From: a virus
Reading direction: 5' to 3' (one strand)
DNA: 27,011 nt
IMG/VR virus record: IMGVR_UViG_3300021976_000065
Span: 1 to 27,011 of that record
Both the position numbers and the translations under genes were made by a program. Of the stretch, positions 1-6,312 are shown in pieces. The notes under the pieces were generated by a model. The model was not told where the DNA came from. It ran no database searches and was given only the letters and a program-made list of their open reading frames with translations. Positions within the stretch are counted from its first letter, which is position 1. Every line of letters starts with the position of its first letter.

Positions 1-832
1 CCTCGCGCTCCAGGCTGATGTTGCCTTTCTCGGTGAACACGACCGGCACCCAGCCCAGGAACTCCTGCAGTGCGGCGATCACCTGCTTGTCCGAGCCGGG
101 GTTGCCGATGTGCCACTGGCGGAGCTCGATGGCGCACTGATTGGCGATCTGCTGCCACTCGTCGGAATGCTGCACCATCCAGCCGCGATCGGTGAAGATG
201 CCGCGGCGCTCCATGTCGGCCAGCACGAAGGTGCTAGCCAGCTCCAGGTCATAGATCCCGGAGAAGCCCGTTGCGATACCCGGCCAGATCTCTTCGCCGG
301 TCTGCGCGGTGATGACGGTATCGAAGGCGGCGTACTGCCACTCAGCTTCGATCGGGGTCGTTGCCCAGTCCCAGCCGTTGGCCATCTTGGCGGCCTTCAG
401 CTCGGCTTCGCCGTACCCGGCCCACTGGCCGAGCCGGCGCATCGCAGTGGGCTTCAGGCCGGTTCGCTGCCAGGGGTTCTGCAGGTGCTCCATGGCCCGG
501 CCGTCGTGCATCAGCCAGCGCTTGACCTGGATCCCGTTGTGCTCCATGAAATGGAGGTCGTGCTTGATATTCCACAGGATCTGCGGGCCTTCGTATGCCG
601 TCAGGCACTCCTTGACCAGGCCGGCCCACTCGGACCACTCAATGCACCAGCCGTGGTGCCGGTCGCCGAACTGGACGGTACGCAAGGTGTCGCGCCACCA
701 GTCCAGTCCGGTGGACTCGGTGTCTACTCCCAGCCAGCCGCCCGGCCGCCGTTCACCGAGCCATCTTTTCAAGGCCATTGCTTCATCAAGTGTTTGCACC
801 CAATGAAGCTGAATATCAGTTGTCCCAGCCAT
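1..832 (-). CDS. polA: DNA polymerase I (family A), N-terminal part, truncated by window edge
   Basis: Translated from the ATG at 832, this gives 277 residues before the window ends. The N-terminal part is a DnaQ-like 3'-5' proofreading exonuclease. Exo I is D37/E39 in GVDTESTGLD, Exo II is N88/D92 in WNIKHDLHF, and Exo III is Y167/D171 in YAAFD. The start of the linker to the polymerase domain follows. The polymerase palm lies outside the window. The ATG directly abuts the TAG of the upstream HNH gene, and RNase H lies just beyond, so this is the replication end of a leftward operon. It is probably the phage replicative polymerase. An exonuclease-only protein is possible but less likely, because the sequence continues past the domain without a stop. 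Confidence 0.9.
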   Translation of the reverse strand, partial: MAGTTDIQLHWVQTLDEAMALKRWLGERRPGGWLGVDTESTGLDWWRDTLRTVQFGDRHHGWCIEWSEWAGLVKECLTAYEGPQILWNIKHDLHFMEHNGIQVKRWLMHDGRAMEHLQNPWQRTGLKPTAMRRLGQWAGYGEAELKAAKMANGWDWATTPIEAEWQYAAFDTVITAQTGEEIWPGIATGFSGIYDLELASTFVLADMERRGIFTDRGWMVQHSDEWQQIANQCAIELRQWHIGNPGSDKQVIAALQEFLGWVPVVFTEKGNISLERE

Positions 833-1339
833 CTAGAGCACCTCTTCAGGATCAACCAAGTGAGACCAGTTGATCCGCTTTATGGTCCGCCAAACGGTGG
901 ACGTGCTTATCCCGTAGAGACGAGAAAGTTCAGACAATCCCTTACTCTTCGCCAGCTGCCGAATCTCAAGTACTTGTGCCTCTGTCAGCACTGCCATTAC
1001 GTGTCGCTCGCCCCGGTTGTGCGTGCCGTCACGAACTTTGTCAGCGTGGTTTTGTTTCCGTGTAGACCAAGAAAGGTGAGGAGCTGCAACACAGTGCCGA
1101 TTCCGGCAGGAGTGGGCCACTTCTAGATCCCGAGGAGCTTCTCCAGTAGCTAGGGCCAGTGCAATCCGATTGGCTTGGTACATCTGCCCGGATAGTCGGA
1201 AATGTCCGTACCCTTCAGATGTCTTGACCGCAGCCCAGAGCATGCATCCGTTGGCATCTGGCAGCGCTACCTTTGCCCAGAATCTAGATAGCTCTAGGTC
1301 AGATATGACGGGAAGCTCTCGAAACCAAACGGCGGCCAC
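833..1339 (-). CDS. HNH homing endonuclease with C-terminal HTH
   Basis: The protein has 168 aa. The start is the GTG at 1339, which shares a base with the TAG of the RNase H gene (TAGTG). The stop abuts the polymerase ATG. The HNH_3-like core lies around residues 70-100 (AHSCRNRHCVAAPHL, with H76, C78, N80, C83 and H88), followed by a basic KQNHADKVRDGTHNRG stretch. Residues 117-156 form a helix-turn-helix typical of the DNA-recognition tail of free-standing homing endonucleases (LSRLYGISTSTVWRTIKR). Expected role: cutting a recipient genome to spread itself. Base composition is visibly more AT-rich than the flanking replication genes, which fits recent acquisition. It shows no clear similarity to the other HNH protein in the window. 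Confidence 0.87.
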   Translation of the reverse strand: MAAVWFRELPVISDLELSRFWAKVALPDANGCMLWAAVKTSEGYGHFRLSGQMYQANRIALALATGEAPRDLEVAHSCRNRHCVAAPHLSWSTRKQNHADKVRDGTHNRGERHVMAVLTEAQVLEIRQLAKSKGLSELSRLYGISTSTVWRTIKRINWSHLVDPEEVL

Positions 1340-1782
1340 TAGACGGCCATCCCCATGTAACCCAGCTTCTGCAGCCGGGCGCGGCCTGCCCACTCGTCGG
1401 CGAGTTCGTTGCCCTGGTCGCCGTTGTGGCCGCGGACCCAGAGGAGTTCCGCGCCGGGGTTAGCCCGGTACCCCCCGTACAACGCCCGCACCAGCGGCAA
1501 ATTCTGGATCGGGTCGCCGTTCGATCGGGTCCAGCCGTCTCGCTCCCAGCGGACCGCCCACTCCTTGACCGCGTTCACCCAGAATTGGCTGTCCGTGCGG
1601 ATCTTCGCCGGTCGGCCGTTCAGCCACCTGACAGCCTCCAGCAATGCGTACCCCTCCATCTTGATGTTGCTGGTCAGCGCTGCGTGCCCGACCAGAAGCG
1701 GTTGTGTTCGGCTGACAACGGACCAGCCACCAGGTCCTGGGTTGGTCGGGCCGGCCGATCCATCAGTCCACAGCTCGATCAT
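1339..1782 (-). CDS. rnhA: Ribonuclease HI
   Basis: The protein has 147 aa, close to the usual RNase HI length. It cleaves the RNA strand of RNA-DNA hybrids, for example lagging-strand primers. The four catalytic acidic residues are visible: D7 in WTDGSAGPTNPGPGGW, E43 in NIKMEGYALLEA, D64 in IRTDSQFWVNAV, and D129 in GNELADEWA. The RGHNG loop at 117-121 carries the conserved histidine (H119). The ATG at 1782 overlaps the upstream stop (ATGA), and the stop overlaps the next GTG. Tight packing with the polymerase gene supports a role in phage DNA replication. Confidence 0.93.
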   Translation of the reverse strand: MIELWTDGSAGPTNPGPGGWSVVSRTQPLLVGHAALTSNIKMEGYALLEAVRWLNGRPAKIRTDSQFWVNAVKEWAVRWERDGWTRSNGDPIQNLPLVRALYGGYRANPGAELLWVRGHNGDQGNELADEWAGRARLQKLGYMGMAV

Positions 1783-1985
1783 GAGATCGGCTTCTGTCCG
1801 GTCGATCGCAGGTGATCCTCGATCTCGGCCAGCACGTCCTCTTCCCGCTGCCGGAGCGCGACCAGTTCCAGGCCCAGCCGATCAGGTATCAGCCGGGCAT
1901 CCGACTCCAGCTCTTTCTTGTGTCGCGCCTCCGGTACGGCGAAGACGTGCGGGTACTTCTCGTCCTTGGTCAGGTACATCTTCAT
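1779..1985 (-). CDS. Small hypothetical protein (68 aa)
   Basis: The start is the ATG at 1985, preceded by ACCGGGAG about 5 nt upstream, the ribosome-binding motif used by several genes here. An upstream ATG at 2090 would run through the inverted repeat at 2026-2105 and has no good ribosome-binding site. The protein starts MKMYLTKDEKYPHVFAVPEARHKK and is charged, with a C-terminal predicted helix (LVALRQREEDVLAEIEDHL). The stop overlaps the RNase H ATG. No family recognised. Confidence 0.7.
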   Translation of the reverse strand: MKMYLTKDEKYPHVFAVPEARHKKELESDARLIPDRLGLELVALRQREEDVLAEIEDHLRSTGQKPIS

Positions 1986-2025
1986 CGAGTCTCCCGGTAG
2001 CCGTTGCCCACGGCAATAATTGGAA

Positions 2026-2105
2026 CTGCGACCCCGCCCGGGAGTCTCCGAGGCCCATGCATCTGTGTGGTTAGGGGCCAGGACTTTCATCAGGCGGGGT
2101 CGCAG
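2026..2105. repeat. 13-bp perfect inverted repeat enclosing about 54 nt
   Basis: The arms CTGCGACCCCGCC (2026-2038) and GGCGGGGTCGCAG (2093-2105) are exact reverse complements. Inside lies a weaker GGCCC/GGGCC pairing. The element occupies most of the gap between the 94-aa and 68-aa leftward genes, so in mRNA it would form a long branched stem. No U-tract follows in the leftward direction, so it does not look like a standard terminator. Confidence 0.6.
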
Positions 2106-2107
2106 GA

Positions 2108-2392
2108 TCAGGAAGCGGCGCGGCCAGCCTTCACGCGCTCGCTGAACTGCTCGTCGGTCTCATCGCACTGGAACGTGAAAACGATCTTGGTCTCTTTGTC
2201 CGTGCTGGTCTTGACCTTGGTCTCAGTGGTGCGCGCTCGGACGTGGAGCTGGTCACGCATCGCGCGCACCGAGCAGTCGAAGTCCTTGCCCTGCTCGATC
2301 GTCCACCAGCGACCGTCCTGCCACTCCGACCACGGGTACTTGATCCCGGGCGGCCGGACGGCGGCATTGCGGGTATCACTGGGGGTCGCCAT
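2108..2392 (-). CDS. Hypothetical protein, 94 aa
   Basis: The ATG at 2392 is preceded by AAGGAG about 8 nt upstream, a good ribosome-binding site. The N-terminal half is rich in Trp and aromatic residues (YPWSEWQDGRWWTIEQGKDFDC). It is followed by a Lys/Thr-rich beta-like segment (RARTTETKVKTSTDKETKIVFTFQC) and a charged C-terminus. No family recognised. It begins a leftward transcription block that may use the dyad element at 2409-2437. Confidence 0.72.
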   Translation of the reverse strand: MATPSDTRNAAVRPPGIKYPWSEWQDGRWWTIEQGKDFDCSVRAMRDQLHVRARTTETKVKTSTDKETKIVFTFQCDETDEQFSERVKAGRAAS

Positions 2393-2408
2393 CGCTCGCG
2401 CTCCTTGC

Positions 2409-2437
2409 GTATAGAAAACTCATCGTCCGGCTATAGT
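2409..2437 (-). promoter_or_regulatory. Split CTATAG dyad, probable leftward promoter/operator
   Basis: Read leftward, an ACTATAG half-site (2437-2431) is followed 16 nt later by TTTTCTATAC (2419-2410). The halves match the left and right arms of the dyad seen elsewhere, but here they are separated by 16 nt rather than 5. A -10-like TATACG lies about 16 nt before the 94-aa gene's SD-preceded start. The role is inferred. Confidence 0.45.
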
Positions 2438-2444
2438 ACCGGAT

Positions 2445-2636
2445 CTACCTGCTGATGCGGAAGGCGATGACCTGCCGGCCTGCTGCGGCACGCAGCATCG
2501 GACCCGTGCTGCCCCGGCGCGACCGCGCGTACAGCGTCTCAGGCAGCTCTCCGAGCTGCGTCGTCTGCTCCAGCACCCGTTGTCCGGCCATGTGGTCGGT
2601 GGTGATCTTGCCGGCCGTCAGCACGCGCTTGCTCAT
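2445..2636 (-). CDS. Small basic hypothetical protein (63 aa)
   Basis: The ATG at 2636 overlaps the WhiB gene stop (ATGA), which suggests translational coupling. The protein is basic (SKRVLTAGKITTDHMAGQRVLE at the start, GRQVIAFRISR at the end), with no Cys and no membrane segment. It may form a small beta-barrel. No family recognised. Confidence 0.7.
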   Translation of the reverse strand: MSKRVLTAGKITTDHMAGQRVLEQTTQLGELPETLYARSRRGSTGPMLRAAAGRQVIAFRISR

Positions 2637-2941
2637 ATCGCTTCCCGTCTCTCGGTCCTGGCCTTCTTCATCAGGTGCTCGCGTTCGGTCGACGTCGTGC
2701 CGCCCCAGACGTAGTGCTCTTCGCCGGTGTTCAATGCATGCGCCAGACAGTCGTCCTTCACCGGACAGAATGCGTTGCAGAAGTACGCTGCACTGCGCTG
2801 GGCCTGGAGCTCCTCGTCCTCCCAGTCCGGCATCGGGACGTTCGGTACGCCGGTCAGGCAAGCAGCCTTTAGACGCCACCAGCCGTTCATGGCGTCCATC
2901 CAGCGCGCGAGTTGCCGGCGCTGGTGCTCCTTCATGCTCAC
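2633..2941 (-). CDS. whiB: WhiB-family iron-sulfur transcription factor
   Basis: The protein has 102 aa. The four cluster-binding cysteines are present: C28 (KAACLTG), then C55, C59 and C65 in FCNAFCPVKDDCLAHAL. The family signature VWGGTT follows at 78-83, with a basic C-terminal tail (KKARTERRE). WhiB proteins bind a [4Fe-4S] cluster and partner with the host primary sigma factor, and the family is confined to Actinobacteria and their phages. The start is GTG 2941, overlapping the upstream stop (GTGA). ATG 2935 two codons later is an alternative. Likely role: modulating host or phage promoters. Which promoters are affected cannot be read from the sequence. Confidence 0.93.
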   Translation of the reverse strand: MSMKEHQRRQLARWMDAMNGWWRLKAACLTGVPNVPMPDWEDEELQAQRSAAYFCNAFCPVKDDCLAHALNTGEEHYVWGGTTSTEREHLMKKARTERREAI

Positions 2942-3159
2942 TGGCGAGCCTGTGCCACCGCGGCCGAAATGACGGCGTCGTGCAGGCTGCCGACACAGCG
3001 CCGGTCAGCTTCCGGCGTCCAGACGATCCCCCGTACCGGATCGGTGACGAAGGCGTACGGACCGCAGTCCCGAGCCCAGCCGAGTGCCAGCGCCGGGTCC
3101 TCGGTGGTGCGGTCCGACGGTCCCGAGAGTGTTCCCGAGTAGACGGTGTACGACGGCAT
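2938..3159 (-). CDS. Hypothetical protein, 73 aa
   Basis: The ATG at 3159 follows GGGGAGG about 6 nt upstream. It is the first gene after the strong dyad promoter at 3203-3232 and is overlapped by WhiB at its stop. The sequence reads as a compact mixed alpha/beta protein (YTVYSGTLSG, ALALGWARDCGPYAFV, VRGIVWTPE). No family recognised. Confidence 0.72.
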   Translation of the reverse strand: MPSYTVYSGTLSGPSDRTTEDPALALGWARDCGPYAFVTDPVRGIVWTPEADRRCVGSLHDAVISAAVAQARQ

Positions 3160-3202
3160 GTGGTCCTCCCCAGGTCCAGTGCGGCCCCGTGCCGCGATAC
3201 CG

Positions 3203-3232
3203 ACTCTATAGGTTCTCTATAGAGATTGTAAA
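3203..3232 (-). promoter_or_regulatory. Leftward promoter with perfect 8-bp dyad operator
   Basis: CTCTATAG (3204-3211), a 5-nt spacer and CTATAGAG (3217-3224) form a perfect inverted repeat. Read leftward, TTTACA (3232-3227), a 16-nt spacer and TATAGA (3210-3205) make a good -35/-10 pair. One arm lies in the spacer and the other covers the -10, so a bound protein would block RNA polymerase. It would drive the 73-aa protein, WhiB and the 63-aa protein. Confidence 0.72.
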
Positions 3233-3234
3233 CC

Positions 3235-3489
3235 CTAGACCTGTGATTTGTTGCGGAGGGCATCCTTGTACTCGGTGACCATCCGCTCAGCCACCTGACT
3301 CGGTGCGTCCTTGACGGCCAGCGTCAGCTGGATGAGACGAGTCAGGCCGAGCTCGTCCATTGGCAGATCGTTGTCGAGCAGGCGCTGCGTCGCGATGGCC
3401 CACTCCTCGGCCGGCCAGATGGTGCCGATGCCCAGGGCGACGCAGGCCTGCCGGGCTTCGGGGGACGGAAGGTTGCTCAGTGCTGTCAT
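3235..3489 (-). CDS. Hypothetical protein, 84 aa
   Basis: The ATG at 3489 overlaps the methyltransferase stop (ATGA). Mostly helical (PSPEARQACVALGIGTIWPAEEWAIATQRLL, LGLTRLIQLTLAVKDAPSQVAERMVTEY by segments), soluble, with no motif recognised. It ends three bases before the dyad promoter's -35, so it closes the first leftward transcription unit. Confidence 0.72.
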   Translation of the reverse strand: MTALSNLPSPEARQACVALGIGTIWPAEEWAIATQRLLDNDLPMDELGLTRLIQLTLAVKDAPSQVAERMVTEYKDALRNKSQV

Positions 3490-4553
3490 CGAATCACGGT
3501 CTCCAGGATTGCTTTAGCTAGTAGGGCGGGGATGGCGTTGCCGACTTGCAGGTACTGCTGGGTTTTTGTGCCTCGCCAAGGGTGGTCGGCGGGAAGGGAC
3601 TGAAGGATGGCGGCCTCCTGGACGGTGACTCGAACTGCGTTAGCCATCATCGATTCTGGCTCGCGATCTTCGTGACAGTTGGCGGTCATGCAGCGATGAC
3701 CTGGAGAGGCCAACCGGGAATCTCCCTGCACAGTGGTAGCGGGACGTTCGTACACCCACTTGTTGCGGTCGATTTTTCCAGTGACCGTAGGCGCTGGTTG
3801 CTCCGTAGTTCGTTCACCCCGCGCTGCCGGATCACCTCCGGTGCCGTAGTTGCTGCGCATGATTGCGGGTTCAATCCATTTCAGCGCTTCCGCCATGCTG
3901 ACCCACTTCTTGACACCGATGTCCAACTTGGCAGGGCTACGGGGGTAGTACTTGCTGTGTGTCGGAATCGGCATCCGGGCTTCGCCGTCCAGTCGAGCAA
4001 TAAGAACCGCTCGCTTACGTGTCTGAGGTACGCCGTACTGCTCCGCGTAAAGGTTGCCGGTGGCAACCGAATACCCGACGCTCTCCAACACCTTGCCCAT
4101 CTGCTCCCAGATTGGCAGTACTGGAGGCACCTGCTCCATCACCAGCCACCGGAACGGTTGTCTGCTGCGTACCAGATCGAGCGCCCAGCGTAGAGGCTCC
4201 AGCACCAAGCCGGTTCGGATGTCGGAGAACACGTCGTAGTCGATTCGACCAGTTTTGTGTAGGCGGCTCATGGCTCCGTAGACGGCATCAACGGCTAGAC
4301 GTCCTGCCCCTTTGCCCGCCCCGCTGAATGTCTGACATGGCGGGGAAAACTTGCCGCCTGTGAACCCGGCACCCACTGGCGACAGACGACGTACGTCACC
4401 CTGCACAGTTGCCATTCCTGCGGCTCTGGCGGTGGCACAGGCGATCTTGTTCTCCTCTACTCCTATAGTGTTCAGGCCCATTTGTTCGTCGTGGATATCC
4501 CACCCACGAGCACCGCCTGCGAACAGGTCGACCACGACCTCACCGACTGACAT
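3486..4553 (-). CDS. dcm: DNA (cytosine-5-)-methyltransferase
   Basis: The protein has 355 aa, a typical length for a stand-alone C5 methyltransferase. Motif I is VVVDLFAGG at residues 7-15, a motif II-like VEENKIA follows, and motif IV is SPPCQTFSGAGKG with the catalytic Cys. A motif VI variant reads VMEQVPP (usual ENV replaced by EQV), motif VIII is QTRKRAVLIAR, and the C-terminal motif IX/X reads LQVGNAIP. It transfers a methyl group from AdoMet to cytosine C5 at an unknown site. No partner restriction enzyme gene is adjacent, so protection of phage DNA against host restriction is the likely role. Local GC content is lower than in neighbouring genes, which hints at transfer. The ATG lies inside the end of the preceding gene. 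Confidence 0.93.
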   Translation of the reverse strand: MSVGEVVVDLFAGGARGWDIHDEQMGLNTIGVEENKIACATARAAGMATVQGDVRRLSPVGAGFTGGKFSPPCQTFSGAGKGAGRLAVDAVYGAMSRLHKTGRIDYDVFSDIRTGLVLEPLRWALDLVRSRQPFRWLVMEQVPPVLPIWEQMGKVLESVGYSVATGNLYAEQYGVPQTRKRAVLIARLDGEARMPIPTHSKYYPRSPAKLDIGVKKWVSMAEALKWIEPAIMRSNYGTGGDPAARGERTTEQPAPTVTGKIDRNKWVYERPATTVQGDSRLASPGHRCMTANCHEDREPESMMANAVRVTVQEAAILQSLPADHPWRGTKTQQYLQVGNAIPALLAKAILETVIR

Positions 4554-4734
4554 GTGCCAGCACCAGATTGTCGGCCGGATGCGTGACCGCGGACGCCTCG
4601 CTGTCCCACTTCACCCGCGCGTACCAGGTGCCCTTGACCTGCCAGACCTGCTCCACAGTCCCGAGTCTCTTGACGTCCTTGTTGCGGTCGGCAAGATGTG
4701 TGACCCGGGTCTGCGGGGTGATGGCGTCGCTCAC
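4540..4734 (-). CDS. Small hypothetical protein (64 aa), possible SH3-like barrel
   Basis: GTG at 4734 overlaps the stop of the 434-aa gene, and the 3' end overlaps the methyltransferase start by 14 nt. The alternating pattern (GTVEQVWQVKGTWYARVKWDS then HPADNLVLAH) resembles short SH3/KOW-like beta barrels. That is a fold impression only, and no family is recognised. Confidence 0.68.
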   Translation of the reverse strand: MSDAITPQTRVTHLADRNKDVKRLGTVEQVWQVKGTWYARVKWDSEASAVTHPADNLVLAHVSR

Positions 4735-6035
4735 TGAGGCTGCTGCCAGGACGGCATCGCCGGAGCCGGCGGCTGCAGATCGGTGCCCGGAGCAACCTGG
4801 ACCGGATCAGGAGTCGGCGGGACCTGGAAGGACAGCGGGCCGGTGGCGAGTGCTTGCGGCTGAGCCTGCTGGCCCGGCTGCAGGTACTGGTCGTTCACCG
4901 TTCCGGCTGGCGCCCATGGCATTGGCTGCACCTCGCCCAATCCGCCTGCGACGAAGCCCTGGACCGGCTGCTGGCCGAGTGTGGCCGGGTCGGTGGCGTA
5001 GACGTGCGCGCTGGCTGGCCGGTGCTCGTTGCTGATCTCGTGCCCGAACGGACGCAGGCAGGCCCGGCCATCAGTGGAGCTCTGCGGGCAGGGGAAGCCC
5101 TGGGCCGCGGTCTGCTCCGGCGTGCTGACGACCACGCTGTCCTGCACGTGCTGGCCAGGAATCCCGTTGGCCCAGGTCGCGAACTCCTGGTTGATCGGGC
5201 TGGCTTCCTGCTGCAGGTAGCTCGCAGCCGGTGCGGCCTGCTCAGGAGCGAACGCTGGCCCGGTTTGTGCGGCGGGCAGAGCGTTCGGGGTCTGCGGAGC
5301 GGCAGACTCGTTCAACCGGACGTTGCCCGGGTCCTTGACCCGGAGCGCCTCACGGGCCGCGTTCATCGCGCCCATGGCCTCGTTCCACTGCTCGCCGCCT
5401 TGCGGGACGGTCTGCAGATTGGCCAGCGCATCATCGAACGCGATCTCCGTCTTCAGCCGGCGCTTGCGCTTCGGCTTCTCGTCAGGCTGCGAGCCTGGGA
5501 ATCCGGCGAGAGGCGCCGGAGCGGTAGCATCCTGCGCATCGGCCGGGGGCGTTGTCGTCCCGGCGTCGTTCATGGGCTGTCCGGGCAAGTAGTGGCTCAA
5601 GCCGTCGGTGGTGCCGTGGCCCTCGGCCCGGGTGCACTGCACACCGTTGGAGATGTACGGGCACTGGCGCGGCTGCTCACCGAGGTGCTCGAAGGCAGCG
5701 GCCGGGATCCCTTCCGGACCCGTGGCGTACGCCATACCGGGCACGATCGGCAGACTCGGGTCGTACTCGGCCAGCGGTGCGCTCATGCGCTCGGCAACCC
5801 CGCCACCGTCCGTCTTCGGGATCCGGCCGAGGGTGTCGACCAGGAAGCTCTGCAGGTCACGGACGTCGTTGGACGTGAACAGCACCTCGACCTCGATGGA
5901 CTGGCCGTCCTGCAGGGTCTGCGTCGACCAGGCCCGCAGTACTGCGGTCTCCCCGTCGCGGTTGACCGTGCTGAACGCCAGCGAGCGCTCTTGCTCGTCC
6001 TCGATGTGCAGGGACGTGGATTCGTAGGTGGTCAC
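4731..6035 (-). CDS. 434-aa protein with two CCHH motifs and Pro/Gln-rich tail
   Basis: The start is GTG 6035, preceded by GGAGG with good spacing. Residues 1-75 form a compact alpha/beta domain (IEVEVLFTSNDVRDLQSFLVDTLG). Two putative zinc motifs follow: C125-C134-H140-H148 and C316-C326-H332-H338, both with the C-x5-H core seen in other proteins of this phage. Between them lies a basic KPKRKRRLKTE segment and a helical stretch (DDALANLQT, WNEAMGAMNAAREALRV). The last 100 residues are rich in Pro, Gln and Ala and look disordered. It is the first gene of the leftward operon, so an early role is likely. Function unknown; nucleic-acid binding is a guess from the basic and zinc-like features. 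Confidence 0.8.
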   Translation of the reverse strand: MTTYESTSLHIEDEQERSLAFSTVNRDGETAVLRAWSTQTLQDGQSIEVEVLFTSNDVRDLQSFLVDTLGRIPKTDGGGVAERMSAPLAEYDPSLPIVPGMAYATGPEGIPAAAFEHLGEQPRQCPYISNGVQCTRAEGHGTTDGLSHYLPGQPMNDAGTTTPPADAQDATAPAPLAGFPGSQPDEKPKRKRRLKTEIAFDDALANLQTVPQGGEQWNEAMGAMNAAREALRVKDPGNVRLNESAAPQTPNALPAAQTGPAFAPEQAAPAASYLQQEASPINQEFATWANGIPGQHVQDSVVVSTPEQTAAQGFPCPQSSTDGRACLRPFGHEISNEHRPASAHVYATDPATLGQQPVQGFVAGGLGEVQPMPWAPAGTVNDQYLQPGQQAQPQALATGPLSFQVPPTPDPVQVAPGTDLQPPAPAMPSWQQPQ

Positions 6036-6132
6036 GCTGTTTCCTCCCGATACGGACAGACTGTCAGGTGGCGACCGTACAGGATCGGCTTGATTCCCGT
6101 CAACACAGCCAAATCGTGCTAGATTCCGACGT
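6036..6132. promoter_or_regulatory. Divergent promoter region
   Basis: Leftward: TTGACG (6103-6098), an 18-nt spacer and TACGGT (6079-6074), then GGAGG and the GTG of the 434-aa gene. Rightward: a -10-like TAGATT (6120-6125) lies 7 nt before the ATG at 6133 with no Shine-Dalgarno, so that mRNA may be leaderless. No CTATAG dyad is present here. Confidence 0.55.
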
Positions 6133-6312
6133 ATGGCAGAGACTAGCAGTGACGAGGTTCTGACGTCCGAGGAGGCTGCGGTCTTCCTCAAGATGAGCGA
6201 GCGCACCCTGCTTCGGCTCGCCGCGGCCGGGGAGGTTCCGGGCAGCAAGGTCGGCGGCTCGTGGCGCTTCCTGCGCAGCGAGCTCGTGAGCCGGATCAAG
6301 GTGAATGGCTGA
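6133..6312 (+). CDS. Excisionase/MerR-type helix-turn-helix protein, 59 aa
   Basis: The sequence is a single HTH_17-type domain: LTSEEAAVFLKMSERTLLRLAAAGEVPGSKVGGSWRF by segments, where a winged HTH is followed by the G-x-x-W-R-F wing. Such proteins act as excisionases, small regulators or replication accessory factors. Its place directly before the primase, overlapping it by 8 nt, argues for a regulatory or origin-related role rather than excision, but this is inference. The start codon has no Shine-Dalgarno and sits 7 nt after a -10-like element. Confidence 0.85.
   Translation: MAETSSDEVLTSEEAAVFLKMSERTLLRLAAAGEVPGSKVGGSWRFLRSELVSRIKVNG

Noticed and set aside
110-1126. Rightward open frame (338 codons) across the left edge
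   Set aside because: It lies antisense to the polymerase exonuclease and HNH genes, both with clear catalytic motifs.
4455-4475. CTATAG inside the methyltransferase gene
   Set aside because: The neighbouring sequence does not give the 6-5-6 geometry, and the position is internal to a gene.
4854-6122. Long rightward open frame (422 codons) opposite the 434-aa gene
   Set aside because: Its translation is Arg/Leu/Gly-rich without motifs, has no ribosome-binding site, and the opposite strand has a well-supported gene with CCHH motifs. Long antisense frames are expected in GC-rich DNA.
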